Part shown: piece by piece, positions 1-13,356 of the stretch
Position numbering within the stretch: the first letter of the stretch is position 1
How the letters are laid out: the number at the start of each line of letters is the position of its first letter
DNA from: Mortierella sp. BCC40632
Taxonomy: Eukaryota > Mortierellomycota > Mortierellomycetes > Mortierellales > Mortierellaceae
Assembly: GCA_011634665.1 (NCBI GenBank)
Contig: WAEK01000022.1
Coordinates: 496,001-560,000 of the forward strand
Length of the DNA: 64,000 nucleotides
Direction of reading: 5' to 3'
Notes under the pieces: generated by a model
The model's database searches: none
What the model was told of the DNA's origin: nothing
Seen by the model: the letters and a program-made list of their open reading frames with translations, nothing else
Made by a program: the position numbers and the translations under genes

Positions 1-155
1 CCAGTCGGGTCGAAAAAGTGGCATTGGAACTGAGGAAGGGAGGTCATCTGACGCAGCGTGTTTCTTGCCAGGCTCCGCACCCAGGTGAGAAACAGGGTAT
101 GTGATGGTTGATATGTGACCCTTGTCCATTTGTTGCCGTCGGCACTGAAGACCTG
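1..155 (-). CDS. Possible partial exon of an unrecognised minus-strand gene
   Basis: Reading the minus strand from 155 to the window edge gives an uninterrupted frame of about 50 codons containing SADGNKWTRVTYQPSHTLF. Just upstream on that strand is a TCTAAT branch-like motif followed by TACAG, which fits a 3' splice site. A second frame starting with ATG at 168 is also open to the edge, so the choice of frame is uncertain. I do not recognise the product. It may be the start of a gene divergent from ATP15 or chance. Confidence 0.25.
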
Positions 156-417
156 CTGTAGGAGCCATTAGATATTTGAAAAGTTAGTCGATTAGCCACG
201 GGAGTGACCAAAAACAGGATATGGCATCACTTTGACAGACTGTCAGCTCTAGCAGACCATCGTGCGCGTCTGTTGGTACATTATTTCCATTTAAAAATTT
301 TCGTGGCTTTTAGAGCTGGAATTAGAGCTACTAGACAAACAATCGGATAGCACCCCCCACTAATCTCGACTCCATCCTTAGTCGTTCATTCATCACTCCT
401 CTCACTCTCTATACACC
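156..417. promoter_or_regulatory. Upstream region of ATP15
   Basis: This 262-nt gap precedes the ATP15 start codon. Its last 60 nt on the plus strand are C/T-rich (ctcctctcactctctatacacc), like the leaders of ACC1 and of the membrane-protein gene at 62003. If the exon at 1-155 is real, the gap would be a divergent promoter. No clear TATA box was seen. Confidence 0.35.
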
Positions 418-1243
418 ATGTCCCAGTTCTGGAAGCCCACTTTCACGTAAGTAGAAAGAGTGCCCCAGCTCCACCTTTACTCCCTTCGTGACCTGGATCT
501 CTCGGAGGCGATTGTCATCATCGACTTTTCCTGACCTGAACCTAAAGCAGCAGTACCCAAAATCACGCTCAGTTCTCGCCAATCCAATCCGACTCTCCCG
601 GTTTCCTCCTTGGTCCCAGATGCATTGACCAGAGATCAATCAATGACAACTACTTCATGGTCGAGGAACCTTATCCAGACCATTCCAGTATCATTACCGA
701 CTCATCTGCACGCTATTTCAGTGTCAGGGCCGCCAACCTTTTCTTTCCCCATTATTGTTCAATAGCTCCATTTGACCAAGGAGATGATGGAGGATCCCTC
801 GAATTCAAACCAGGAAATTGCCTCTCCCCTCCATAGAATTCACTCCATCGACCAATTCACTAATCCTACTAAACGTTTTTTTTCTGCTTTCTATAGCTAC
901 TTGCAGTACGCCCAGGTCTGCGCCCGCGCTGTCCGCAACTCGCTCAAGGAGGAGGCTCGCGTTGTTGCCATCCGCCGTGACCAGCAGGGCTTGAAGTTTG
1001 CCAAGTGGGAGGCTGGCAAGCAGGGTGAACTTGTACGTTTTTCTGGTCACTGTTTGACTACTCTTTTCGTTTCGTTCATGGATTGTGAAGATAGAGTGTC
1101 ATCGAGCGTGATCACTCCCTTTTCGTTTTGATTGTGGATCGAATGCTAATATCTTTTCATTTTTTCATATTTTTCCCTCCCATGATTCCCGTGTCCCCTT
1201 TACGCCTTTGTAGAAGAACACCGCTAACTCTACTAACGTCTAA
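418..1243 (+). CDS. ATP15: Mitochondrial F1F0-ATP synthase epsilon subunit
   Basis: This is the small epsilon subunit of the F1 central stalk, which acts in the mitochondrial matrix. Three exons join in frame: 418-446, 897-1032 and 1214-1243, giving 64 aa. The first exon encodes MSQFWKPTFT. The second encodes YLQYAQVCARAVRNSLKEE, matching the family pattern (human YIRYSQICAKAVRDALK; yeast Atp15 similar), followed by a LKFAKWEAGK segment comparable to the yeast C-terminal half. The third encodes KNTANSTNV and the stop. Length agrees with the family (about 50-62 aa). The 450-nt first intron is long relative to the coding sequence. There is no cleavable presequence, as is usual for this subunit. 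Confidence 0.9.
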
Positions 1244-1689
1244 AGAGCAGGATAATCTTCTTGTCAGGATCGAGAGTCACCTTCAGTCCTCTGGCCATGG
1301 ATATCACCATCAAACAAAAAAAGAATCATATATGAGTGAGCGTCAACCTGTTCTCAGGGTCTGTCGTTCACAAATAAAAACTTCCCCTCCACTCTTTCTG
1401 TCATTGAGATTTTCCAAGCAGCGCGCTTTTTTGTGTTTGTTTTGTTTTGTTTTTTTGTTTCCTTCATTGGCATAGCCTTTTTCGATTACATTTACTAGAC
1501 TCGGAAGGGAGAAGGAAGGAAGGAGGCGCATGGTAAAACAAAAAAAAAAAAGGATACAAAAAAAGGGCCCAGGAGACAAACAGATATGGTAAAGAGAGAA
1601 AATGACTACCCACTGTCAAAGTAGAGTTGGTATGCAATGAGACTCCTTGCACAAAATGGTGCCGAAAAAAAACAAGATTCATTTCAGCT

Positions 1690-3582
<1,893 letters not shown>

Positions 3583-4096
3583 GATGGGCGTGTCGTATGA
3601 ATAAATGAGAATGAGGGTGAGTAAGAGAAATGGGTGTAAAGAAGACTTTCGCGGGAGCGGGAACGGGAGCGGAATGGTACAGAGAGACAGACAGAGACAG
3701 AGGCAGAGAGACAGCAGGGCGACCCTATCCCAAAAAGCACGTCACTCGACCTTAGTTGGGATATCAGCTGCCACAAGTAGGCTTCCAGAGTTCTACACCT
3801 CTCCACGCTTGCGCCCGCTCCGCGATTCGTGCATCCGAGCAGCCTTCAGAGTATTGGCACGTCTGTAGAGACATCCCTTCAGTCTCGGTTGCCCGACCGT
3901 AACCCCTTTCCTCCGCTTCGCCAGACAGCAGCTCACGGTCCACACGCGCAGGTACGACGCTTTTGTTGCACGGAGGCATGATCATCCTCATGTCACGCTT
4001 CCAGGGGGGTACAGCTTCCGCCACTAACGCTCTTGCATCTGTTTTCACTCAGCTGTTCAAGATTTCGCCACATCTGCCAGTGTGAACTTGAGCATC
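3583..4096. promoter_or_regulatory. Intergenic region between Rab2 (-) and IML1 (+)
   Basis: The two genes diverge from this 514-nt gap, so it should hold both promoters. It contains a purine-rich stretch at about 3640-3720 with several gggagcgggaacggg-like and agacagacagag units. No coding frame in it resembles a known protein. Confidence 0.4.
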
Positions 4097-7000
4097 ATGT
4101 CAGGAATAGGTTCAGCAGCTACCCTCGTGCGTGGTCCCTCACCCTTGCAACAGGGTAGTGTCACGACAGGATCTGGTACAAACAGTAATAATGGCATCGG
4201 TAGCAACAGCGTGGCTACTAGTGGTACTCCCTCTGGCTACGATAGTTCACAATCCTCCTTGTCAGCAACTTTGCCTTCAAATATCACCAAAATCCATGTG
4301 CATTCGGACAACTACTCGAAACGGGATTTCCTGATCGACCCAACCTACTTTCCGAACGTGAAGTCGAATGACTTCTTTGAAATTTATGATCCGGCACTGC
4401 CCAAGGAGTCTTGCAAGAAGCTAATCATCCAGTGGACAGGGCCAGACAAAGACATGCAGCTAAAGCCACCCGTGCAGGTACTGGGACTTGAAATATGGGC
4501 TTATCAACTACTCAGCAGCAATACGGATTTTCTATCTTTATCTCTAACCCAACGAGCACTTTAACGATGCCCTTTAGGTTTCAATCGCAAGCAATATTGC
4601 AGCCACATTTGGACTTTCACCACGTCAGGATGTAGTCGCTCAACGTGTAAGAGTTGCTTGTCTGGCTGATCAGGAAACAAAGGAAATGTGCTACCAAAGA
4701 TCATACTTTCTGACAATCGAAGACTGGCGAATGGACAACATAGGTCGATCCAATGCGATATGCCGCTAAATATGTGGAGCTAACGTTCCGCGATCAATAT
4801 GTTGGACGAAGCGACATGTGGAGGCTGCGCACGAGCCTTGTAGGATCATGTGTATACGAGGCCAAAAAGATCATTTATCTTGGATGCATAAGAGTCCAAG
4901 TAAAGGAGATTTACGTCGGAAACCAGTCAGTAAGATGCTCTTTTATCTTTTACTACATGATTATGTTCTTGCAATTACACAAGTCGTGTCTTAACTCATT
5001 CCTTTTGCTTGGATCCTTTTTGCCTACAGGTCCCTAGTGGGTACATTACCTCCGAGACCAAGATAATCTTTCGCTCAGAGTCTGCAAAGTACTTTATCTT
5101 CATCCAGATGTCTCGAGAAATGTGGGAGTTTGACGAGGACGGCGAGATTTTCTTTGAAAAGGTCATTTTTGGTTTTCTTCCGAACCTGTTTGCTCGCTGG
5201 CGAGGAAAGAGAGACGGGAAGACACGACTCGACCCTCCTACCAACCATGTTGTATCCATAGTGTTGTTCTCGAGAATCTTTTACCAGGAAGAAGAGGAAG
5301 AGAGGTTTCGAATCGATGGGTTCCCAGGAAACCAGCCAAGCTTGCACAGAGATGAAGAAGGGCGGTACTACCAAGACTTTTACAAAGTTGTCATTGATTG
5401 GGAAGCTAGGACCGACTGGACGACTGCCATAATTCCTCTTAAAGAGGAAGTTATGCGTTATCAACGTGACATTCTTTTGCGTTCCGCTGGAAAGTACGCA
5501 CTCCTCGCAGGCGAGAACTCATTCGCATTCGAGGGCAACGTTCTGGAATCTATCAATCTTGCACTCAACTCACTAGACAAGCATTATGTCGACCGGGACT
5601 TGCAGCGAACAGGTCTTTCCATCGTCATGATCACTCCTGGGTCAGGAATGTTTGATGTTGACAAGAGGTTGCTCAGGCTTACCACAGAGAGGATGAACAG
5701 CAGTGGTATTGGGCTTGATATGATCTGTCTTTCCAAAATACCTGCCCATATTGTACCACTCTTTCGATGGAAAGGACCCGTGACAGATTCGGCCACGCTT
5801 CCACTAGGGGGATACTCTTCAGGACATTCACCATCTACTTTCAGTGTGGCAAATAACAGCACTACTAACAACAATGGTGGGGGTAACCTCGCTGTTCGGT
5901 CTTCAAGCGCGCTATCTCGCCCAAACTCTCGACCGTCCTCCATCAAGGATTCCTCTTCTGAAACTCGCCCAACAACGCCATCGACCAGGGCATTTAAAGC
6001 AGCCTCCTCTAGTCCGTTACCGGAAGTCCAACTGGATACCTCTGATCCACTATACTATGACTCCCCATCGACTTTCCCCACCTCGGTCACCAAGACCTAC
6101 TACATGATGCCCCACTGGGTCGACTGTATGTTTTATGGAAATACTCCGAGGGCAAAATCACAGAAATTTTATACCAGATGCAAGATGTACGAGCTTCAGA
6201 TGATGGGGATTATGGAGCATGAAATCTCAAGTATCTCAATCCCATACCTAAACGAGAGCTATAATTCACAGTATTCAAGCTTGTTCGGGAAGCGACTTCA
6301 TTCATCGGACGCCTTTGCACCAAAGAGTCAGCACGCAAAGACCGCCGACTATGAAAAACATGACGAGGACATATTCCACGATCCAAATTCACTTCTTGCA
6401 TCAGAGATCAAGCAACTCAACATCAATTCTCTTCACCCTCAAAAAGGAATTACCAGAGATGCTGTGTCCCTTGATAGCTTGGAGTCATCTGGCAAGGCTA
6501 ATTCGACCACTCGCCGTTATGATGCATATCTTCCAGGTTGGAACTATCAACCTGCACTGAGCAATATCAAGCCCACGAGCGAACTCTCTCGCAGTTTACC
6601 TAGAGCATGCTACATTTCCTCCATGATGACAACTGGTGCTATTCAAGAGAATCACATAGTGAAGGAGAGATCATCCACCTCAGGTCGCGTTTCATTTTCT
6701 CTGAAGAGCGCCAATGGGTTCTTAGAGGAGAATCGGGCAGCCAAGGGTACTGAAAAGAACGTCTCAGGATCATATGACCAACATGCAGAGATGGGTATTC
6801 AACATGGTATTCATGACGACCCCAATGGCGACCAGTCAAGCTTTGGTCGCACAGCTCCACATAGTCATATCGATATCAAGTCCAAATCTGGACACATCCG
6901 CGCAAGCACTGAGGACGAGCCAGGGTTTTCAAGCTCAAGTACTGTCAAGCCAATCTATATTTCTCGGAACTACCGCAATGTACAAGAAGAATCCCCCTCG

Positions 7001-10000
7001 GAAATCTCGGGTGCAGACTCATGTAACACGGGTTCGCTCTCAAGTGATAAGGGAACTCGCACCTTTATATCCAACCCAACAGGAATCGGCGGAAGGATTA
7101 TTCAGACAAGGCAAAGGTCAAAGCAAACATTTATCAATCCGTGTAACCCACCAAAAACGATCATCCGTATGACTTCTCACCTTCGCCGCTGGCAACACGC
7201 TTTCCCTCGGGTCCAAGCGCGCAATTCTTCTCCGAATTTGATCCGTAGTGAGGTTTACACCGATGGTCTTTCGAACACAGAAGCCTGGAGAGGACTTATG
7301 TCTCCTGCATCGCTCCCACTGACTACGGATTATTTCCCTTCTAATGACGAGCTGCAAGACCTTTACTCTGAGTATATCCATACCATCTCGCCCAGCGAAG
7401 ATAGCAACAGCTATGGTGAAAGCGATCAAGAGAGGCGAATTAGGGCCAAGAACCTCATGAAAGAGCTTATATATCATCGATTGGCTCAAGGGTTCCAACT
7501 CATCGTCGAAGGATCCTCATCCTCATCAAAGAACGCCCAAGGGCAGACAGGAAGCAACAGGACAGACCACCAGTCCTCGCAAAATGATCCTAGGTCGAAT
7601 CAAGTCGAGATGTCGGGGTCGTTAATCAAGCGAGGGTTGCCTAGCTCTACAAAGAAACAAGCTACGACAACAGACGAGTTCCCCAGTAAGGATGTCCGAC
7701 CAGTGAACGGTAACTTGGCTGGAAATACAACCAATGACAAGGCATGCTATCTCAGTATGGGACAGCAAGTTCACCGTTTGTCGATTGATGCTACCGATGG
7801 AAATGTTGAAGTTAAGCGGTACGAACGTCGACTCGGATACAAACCCGAGGCCATCAAATATCAGTGCGTGATCTGGTCCAAGAATCTGCCGGGCTACATG
7901 CCTCGGGATTTGACTTTTACCTATCCGCTACTCTCTCACTATCAATGGAATTACCTGGACCACCTCGTATCAGGATATCAAGAGGAGCTGACCGAAGACT
8001 TACTCTATTGGCGGGCAAGATTCATTTTGATTCCAACCGAGCATATTGCCATCAACAGCCTGACCAACGCTGCTGGAGAGCAATTAGATGAGGAGGAATT
8101 ACGTCTTGCCGGATTCCAAAGGTTCTTAGATCTCTTCCAAAAGGCTCGCTTTGTGGATACAAAATCAGATTCGTATTCAGGAAAACGCCAAGACCTCTTG
8201 GTCAAAGTTCAGCCCATCACCTGTAGCTTTGCCGCCTGGGCGTTCAACGAACTTTCAAAGAAGGAACAAGAGACCGGCCAGACTCCAAGCTCGTCAGGCC
8301 AACAGGCGGAGCCAGTCAAACTCAATCGAAACTCCAAGATTCAGGATATCGCAACTGCTATCCAGAATCCATATTCGGGTGTGAAGCTCCAGGATAGACG
8401 ATGGCATCTGCGTGTTTACAACAGCGTATTTCTGGGCAATGAAGTGGTTGACTGGCTGATTCATACTTTTGTGGATATCGATACACGCGAAGAGGCCACT
8501 GACTTTGGAAAGAAGCTTTTTGATAAGGGTCTTTTTATCCATTGCCTTGGAAAACACCCTTTCATGGATGGACATTACTTTTATCAATTCTCGGGAGATT
8601 ATGCCCCTCCTACGGGCAAACAGCCACGAGGCTGGTTCCGTCAGACGACTCAATCCTTGACGAGACGAGACGTGGACTTGGAGAAGCTGAAGGAGAAAGA
8701 TACAGAATCCTTGTCAGAAAAGGCGTCACGGCCATCTATCAAACTCGCCGCTGGATCAGCTACTGGGTCAACAGCAACCCTTGTGTCCACTGCTAGCGCT
8801 GCAACTGATACTACAGCAAGTGGAAGTGGCACAGGGGGTGGAGCCACGGCCCAAGCACCGTCGAGTGTCGTACCTTCGTTCAAGGAGCGAATGGAGATGA
8901 TTCAGAAGATGGCGCCTCCCAAAAAACTCGACATGTCAAAGACAATTGCGATTGATGTCGATCCCAACAAACGCAGCGACAGGCGAGAGACGGCAGTTCT
9001 TCATTATGATCTGGCACACAATATCAAGCACTGCTATCACTTCCAACTCCACTGGCTTGGATGTACGGCTCGATTTATTGAGGACATGCTACAGTCCTGG
9101 GGTCGGACAGCCGAGCGATGCGGTCTCAAGCTGGTAGAGGTGCCAATTGAACAAGACTCTCAAGGTCGAGCGTTTAATCCGTTTGAGAGCCCTGTTCCCA
9201 TCAAACTGGCTCTTCGTCCTCCCTTGACCAAGGGCTACTTTAAGCCTACTACCACAACCGGAGGGCTCGCGAGTGAACCAGTTCAGGTGCCAAAGCTTCA
9301 CTTCTATACCGAGCTAGTGAAGCAGCATGGTTTTATTCTCGACATGGAGTCAGATGAGCTCTTCCCACCAGCAGCGCAGCTCAATTACTCTTACAGGAGA
9401 GCGCCTTACAAGAACATTCAATATGTTCATAGGTCAGGGGTAGCCTTTATCCAGATTTCGTGTAATGGTCCCTTTGAATTCCTTTGGGTCAACAATCGTC
9501 TCTTGACTTCGCACTCGATCCCTACTCCTGACCGAGAACGCAGCGACTGGGATCGCTCCAAGACCGGGAATGTCTCCGGAAACAGTGGTGGTGTAGGTCA
9601 AGACAGTGCTGGTGGTGTAGGAGGAACTTCGACCTCCACTAAGGGCGCTTCAAACCATGTCCCAAATCCCGAAATTCTGCGGAGAAAATTTGCGAACACC
9701 TGTGCTGACAAGGAAGAGCTGGCTCGGATTTGGGACGAGATTACAAGTCATCTGGAGACTGTCTCAGGTATTCAGGATATTCTGGAGGATGTCCCGGATG
9801 AGAATGTTGGACGAAGCTGGGTCATGCCATCGTTGGCCGCACCCAGAAGGAGATCGGAAGCTTTGATCGAGACTGTACAAGAGGGAACAGGAGGCGCCGA
9901 TATTGAAACGAACTCCAATAAGAGGGAGCTTTTTGGTGATGTGTCGTCTGTGAAAGATGCTTCAGGAACAACAACGACGCCGCTGACGCCTACTGCCGTC

Positions 10001-10228
10001 CCCATTATCCGGATTGACATGGATCCTTCTGTCCATGAAGGGGAGCCTCACAAGGATGTCAGGGGAGAGCTTGCGCTCTATGAGGATGTGATTTCACGTT
10101 CTCCAGTACCAAATGTGGCTGCACAGAACGATCTTTCAGGAACGAGCAGTGAGCAGCCACTTGATGATACTGCCGTCAATGATACCAAAGCGGCAGCAGA
10201 AGATGCCACGAAAGTAGACCACGATTAA
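4097..10228 (+). CDS. IML1: IML1/DEPDC5-like subunit of SEACIT (GATOR1)
   Basis: Orthologue of yeast Iml1 and human DEPDC5, the catalytic subunit of the Rag/Gtr GTPase-activating complex that inhibits TORC1 at the vacuole when amino acids are low. Four exons (4097-4477, 4578-4646, 4744-4929, 5030-10228) join in phase and give 1944 aa. N-terminal hallmarks are VSIASNIAATFGL, VELTFRDQYVGRSDMWRL and the long IML1 domain with WEFDEDGEIFFEKVIFGFLP. A DEP domain lies at about residues 1314-1403 (WHLRVYNSVFLGNEVVDWLI). The C-terminal domain includes HFYTELVKQHGFILD at about 1637. The protein is longer than the yeast (about 1580 aa) and human (about 1600 aa) forms because of Ser/Asn/Gly-rich inserts, mainly residues 475-760 and 1420-1480. 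The ATG at 4097 is the first in the frame. The final exon is unusually long for this window (5.2 kb). Confidence 0.95.
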
Positions 10229-10356
10229 ACATAGGATCACCTTCTCTCTTCTCTTTCATTTGTTTAAAGTAGAATTTAAAATCGCATAGTGCTTCTTGTG
10301 TTTGTTCGTTTATTAGCTGACTTGGGCGAGAGCTCCTGTAAGTGCTGATCCCCACC

Positions 10357-12135
10357 TTACACTCGCATGATATCCACACGGCATCGTTCATAGACACGAT
10401 GAAAGGTTGACATCGTCTGTTCATCCTCCTCATCCATAATCATCACTGCATCGCTCAGATAATCCTGAGCAATTGGATGAATCGTCAAAACAGCATACGT
10501 TCCGCCGGCCTGAGCTTTACTCAATTGGTTTGGATTGACAATAACTACATTGTCAACCGTCTTCGCAAAGTGTTTTAATTTGCTGGGGAGAAAGAGAACG
10601 TCAGGGCAGACTTTGAGGTCCATGAGGTCGAGTTGATTAAAGTCAACTCCGGCTTCAATATCCGATACAAGACCCGGGTATACTGGATGCATACTGTTGT
10701 TTTGTACACATGAAACGGGATAGAAAAGGCTCTGTTAGAACTGCTATATTATGAGGAGCAAAGAGTTCAGCAGGTTCTCATTTCATTTTTTTTTTTTTTT
10801 TTTCTTTCTTTCTTTTCTTTTTTACCTTCTTTGTTCGACTAGGTACTTGGCGAGTCTGCCCAGTCGATCCGTCCGTTCTGGGTTTCTAGCGACCTCATCT
10901 CCACTGAGCTGAAGTAGGATATCGGACGTGTTCACTGCAAAGACCATCTCGTTAATCGTAAATTGTGCTGGGTTTGGTAGACAATAGGTGCCCTGTCATA
11001 CAAAAAAAAAGTTCAGCCCCATTAGTTCAACTAAAAAAACGAGGAGCAATGCTAGACTGGCAATTTCAAAGCACCTCTCCCTCCCTCTCCCATTCACCTA
11101 CAGTTGGTAGTTCAAGTTTATGATGGCGCTCAAATTCGGGCTGAGGCAAAACGGTGGTCTCGTGGATGATATCTTGCTGGGATGGCACAAGCAGGATCTG
11201 CATCTCTCTCGGGTAGCGATCCTGATGCTGAGCAAGTCTGGAAGAAATATATTTGGTGAAATAGGCCTCAGGTGTCATATTGACGTCTCCCGAGAGAATA
11301 TGTGGATGTTGTGAGGAGATAAAGGGACCCATCTACGCAGTCAAAAATAGCAATGGTCAGCGTCTCACATCTCCCTGTTGACCCTTATTTGTTTCTAAGG
11401 CGACCTGTCACGTCATTTCAGAACATCAGTAGGTAGTAGGTAGTTACCAGTAGCAATACATCGGGTCGTTCTTGGCTGACATGCTCCATAAGCGCCTCTA
11501 GTGGCTCGAACAGTAGATTGTCACTTAGCGTGTAGGGTCCTGCAGCAACTACCATCTTGATGGGTTGTCCTCCCAATTTCCTATACTGAAGTTCCTCCAA
11601 CTCGGCAGGGTTTGCTCCAGCCATCGACTGCGCGGGGAGCTAAGATACCACCATAAAATTATGATTCGAGTTAGTGGCAAAAGAAATTGAAGGGGTGTGC
11701 ACTTGCGGACAAAACCCTAAAAGCTCTCAATAAACAAACCTTGTGGATCTTGGTCACCAAAAACGTCGATCCATTCACATTAATACCATCCAGAACAACA
11801 ATTTGTCCCGGGAAGAAATGGAGGGATGAGAGTTCTGTGACATCCAGCTTGACTCTTGCACCTCCTCCGAGTCTTCGACTAGTTTCAAGCACTAGAGAAT
11901 GTTCGTTCGACTTGCCTTCATTGGCATCGGAACATATCCTGCCAATAACTGTAACCACATTCTGACCAGGATAAGCTGGGTTATGGAACTCAGTGTCTGG
12001 GTAAGCCTCCTTGTACATCGAGGCGAACATATCAATCCTCTCGTCCAGAGCTAAGAACCAAAGGATAGCACAAAAGAATCACAGGTCAGGCCAGGCAGCC
12101 CAACAAGCATTTCATGTATTTTTTTTTAAAAAAAT

Positions 12136-12169
<34 letters not shown>

Positions 12170-13148
12170 AAAACCTGAACATTAGCTAATACCTTCGCCT
12201 TTCTCGGATAGTTTTTCGAACATGTAGCGATATGGCCTTACAGGAACAACCAAGTTGATTGAATGCCGGTAATCAGAACGTGTATTGTCGGAAATAGGGC
12301 GACTGCGTTGAGGAAGGTGACTATTTAGAGTTTCCTCTGTCTCGTTCACGTTCTTGCGAAGTGCAAAAAGTTTTGAAGAGGGGGAAGCACTGTAGAAGGG
12401 AGAAGAAGCACCGGTTACAGATTTGTGGTGGGTTGCACAATAACGGGATCTGTTGCTATTTTGTCCTTTCTAGAGTAACAATGGTTTCTTACGCTGGTGC
12501 TGGCATTCCTACGCGGTTTCCAAAAGTAGTATGCGAGGCTGATCTGTCGGGTGATCCACTAAATGACAAGCGACATCCATGTTTAGTTGAGGCGGTATCA
12601 GAAATATGGCATTTCAGAGGGCAGTTTAGGTAGTCATTGAACATACAACTCATTGAATGGGTCCAAATCCATATCTTGGTTGATTCTTGTAGATGGGCCT
12701 GCCGATCCTCCATGGTATCTGTTCTTTATCGCAGCTTTCTTTGGTGTGGCGAAGGCACTTGAAGTCTTATGCGAGGCCTGGAAATGCTGACTTTGATGCT
12801 GAAGGGCTTGCTGCTCCAAAGTACGGCGGAGATGAGCTCTGAATCCTTCCAAGTTAGTACTATTCATGGCGACGCTGTCATCATCCACATCCACGGCAGA
12901 GTTGGTCCTGTTCATGATAAATGCCTCCCATTTCGAATGAAGCGTCTCTGGCTCAATACGAAAGATTCGGAGCAGGTTGAGACCTAGAATGATAAATAAT
13001 GTGTTAACAGCTAAAGTTCCTGTGCATGAATGACTATTGAAATGACCAAAAATGGCATACATTCACGCATAGCTTTGGGCTCATTGATAAGTGTTGCGCC
13101 AAAGACATTAAGCAATGCCTGCTCATTGTTGCTATCCCTGGTGTCCAT
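10357..13148 (-). CDS. POL12: DNA polymerase alpha subunit B
   Basis: This is the B subunit of the DNA polymerase alpha-primase complex, needed for initiation of DNA replication in the nucleus. It is multi-exonic. The N-terminal exon starts MDTRDSNNEQALLNVFGATL. Later exons encode the OB region (PGQNVVTVIGRICSDANEGK, FFPGQIVVLDGINVNGS) and the inactive calcineurin-like phosphoesterase fold (KMVVAAGPYTLSDNLLFEPL, MGPFISSQHPHI, QILLVPSQQDIIHE). The end contains EQRSMHPVYPG, comparable to the TQRSYYPLYP region of human POLA2, and HPIAQDYLSDAVMIMDEEDE. The stop is at 10357-10359. Exon junctions were checked only at the 3' end. The gene is divergent from the one starting at 13357, 208 nt away. Confidence 0.92.
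12135..12170. repeat. (AAT)n microsatellite in a POL12 intron
   Basis: About nine AAT/ATA units followed by AAAT units, next to a T run and an A run. It is intronic with respect to POL12. Confidence 0.9.
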
Positions 13149-13356
13149 CCTGTCCTATTGTGTCGAGCGACTCTAGGGGAGTTGGGAAAGGCGCGTCGAG
13201 GCTACTGCCACCAACTTTTGAGTGGCTTTTGTGACCGACTTTCCCTCACAAGTAAACACAGTGAGTTCTGAGGTCGAATGCTCAAAATCTTTCTCTCACT
13301 CCTCTTCACTCACCTCTCACTGGAGCCAACCGACCAGGTCTCGACTCGCCGTTCAG
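13149..13356. promoter_or_regulatory. Divergent promoter, POL12 / unknown gene
   Basis: Only 208 nt separate the two start codons on opposite strands. The plus strand before 13357 carries a C/T-rich stretch (ctttctctcactcctcttcactcacctctc). An open frame in this gap continues into the plus gene, but its first codon at 13222 is GTG; the first ATG in frame is 13357. Confidence 0.55.

Noticed and set aside
310..335. Resemblance to an rRNA segment (agagctggaattagagctac)
   Set aside because: The match to the small-subunit rRNA core is short and imperfect, and the flanks show no rRNA similarity.
13222..13356. N-terminal extension of the unknown gene at 13357
   Set aside because: The frame is open but begins with GTG, lies in the divergent promoter, and is C/T-rich leader-like sequence.
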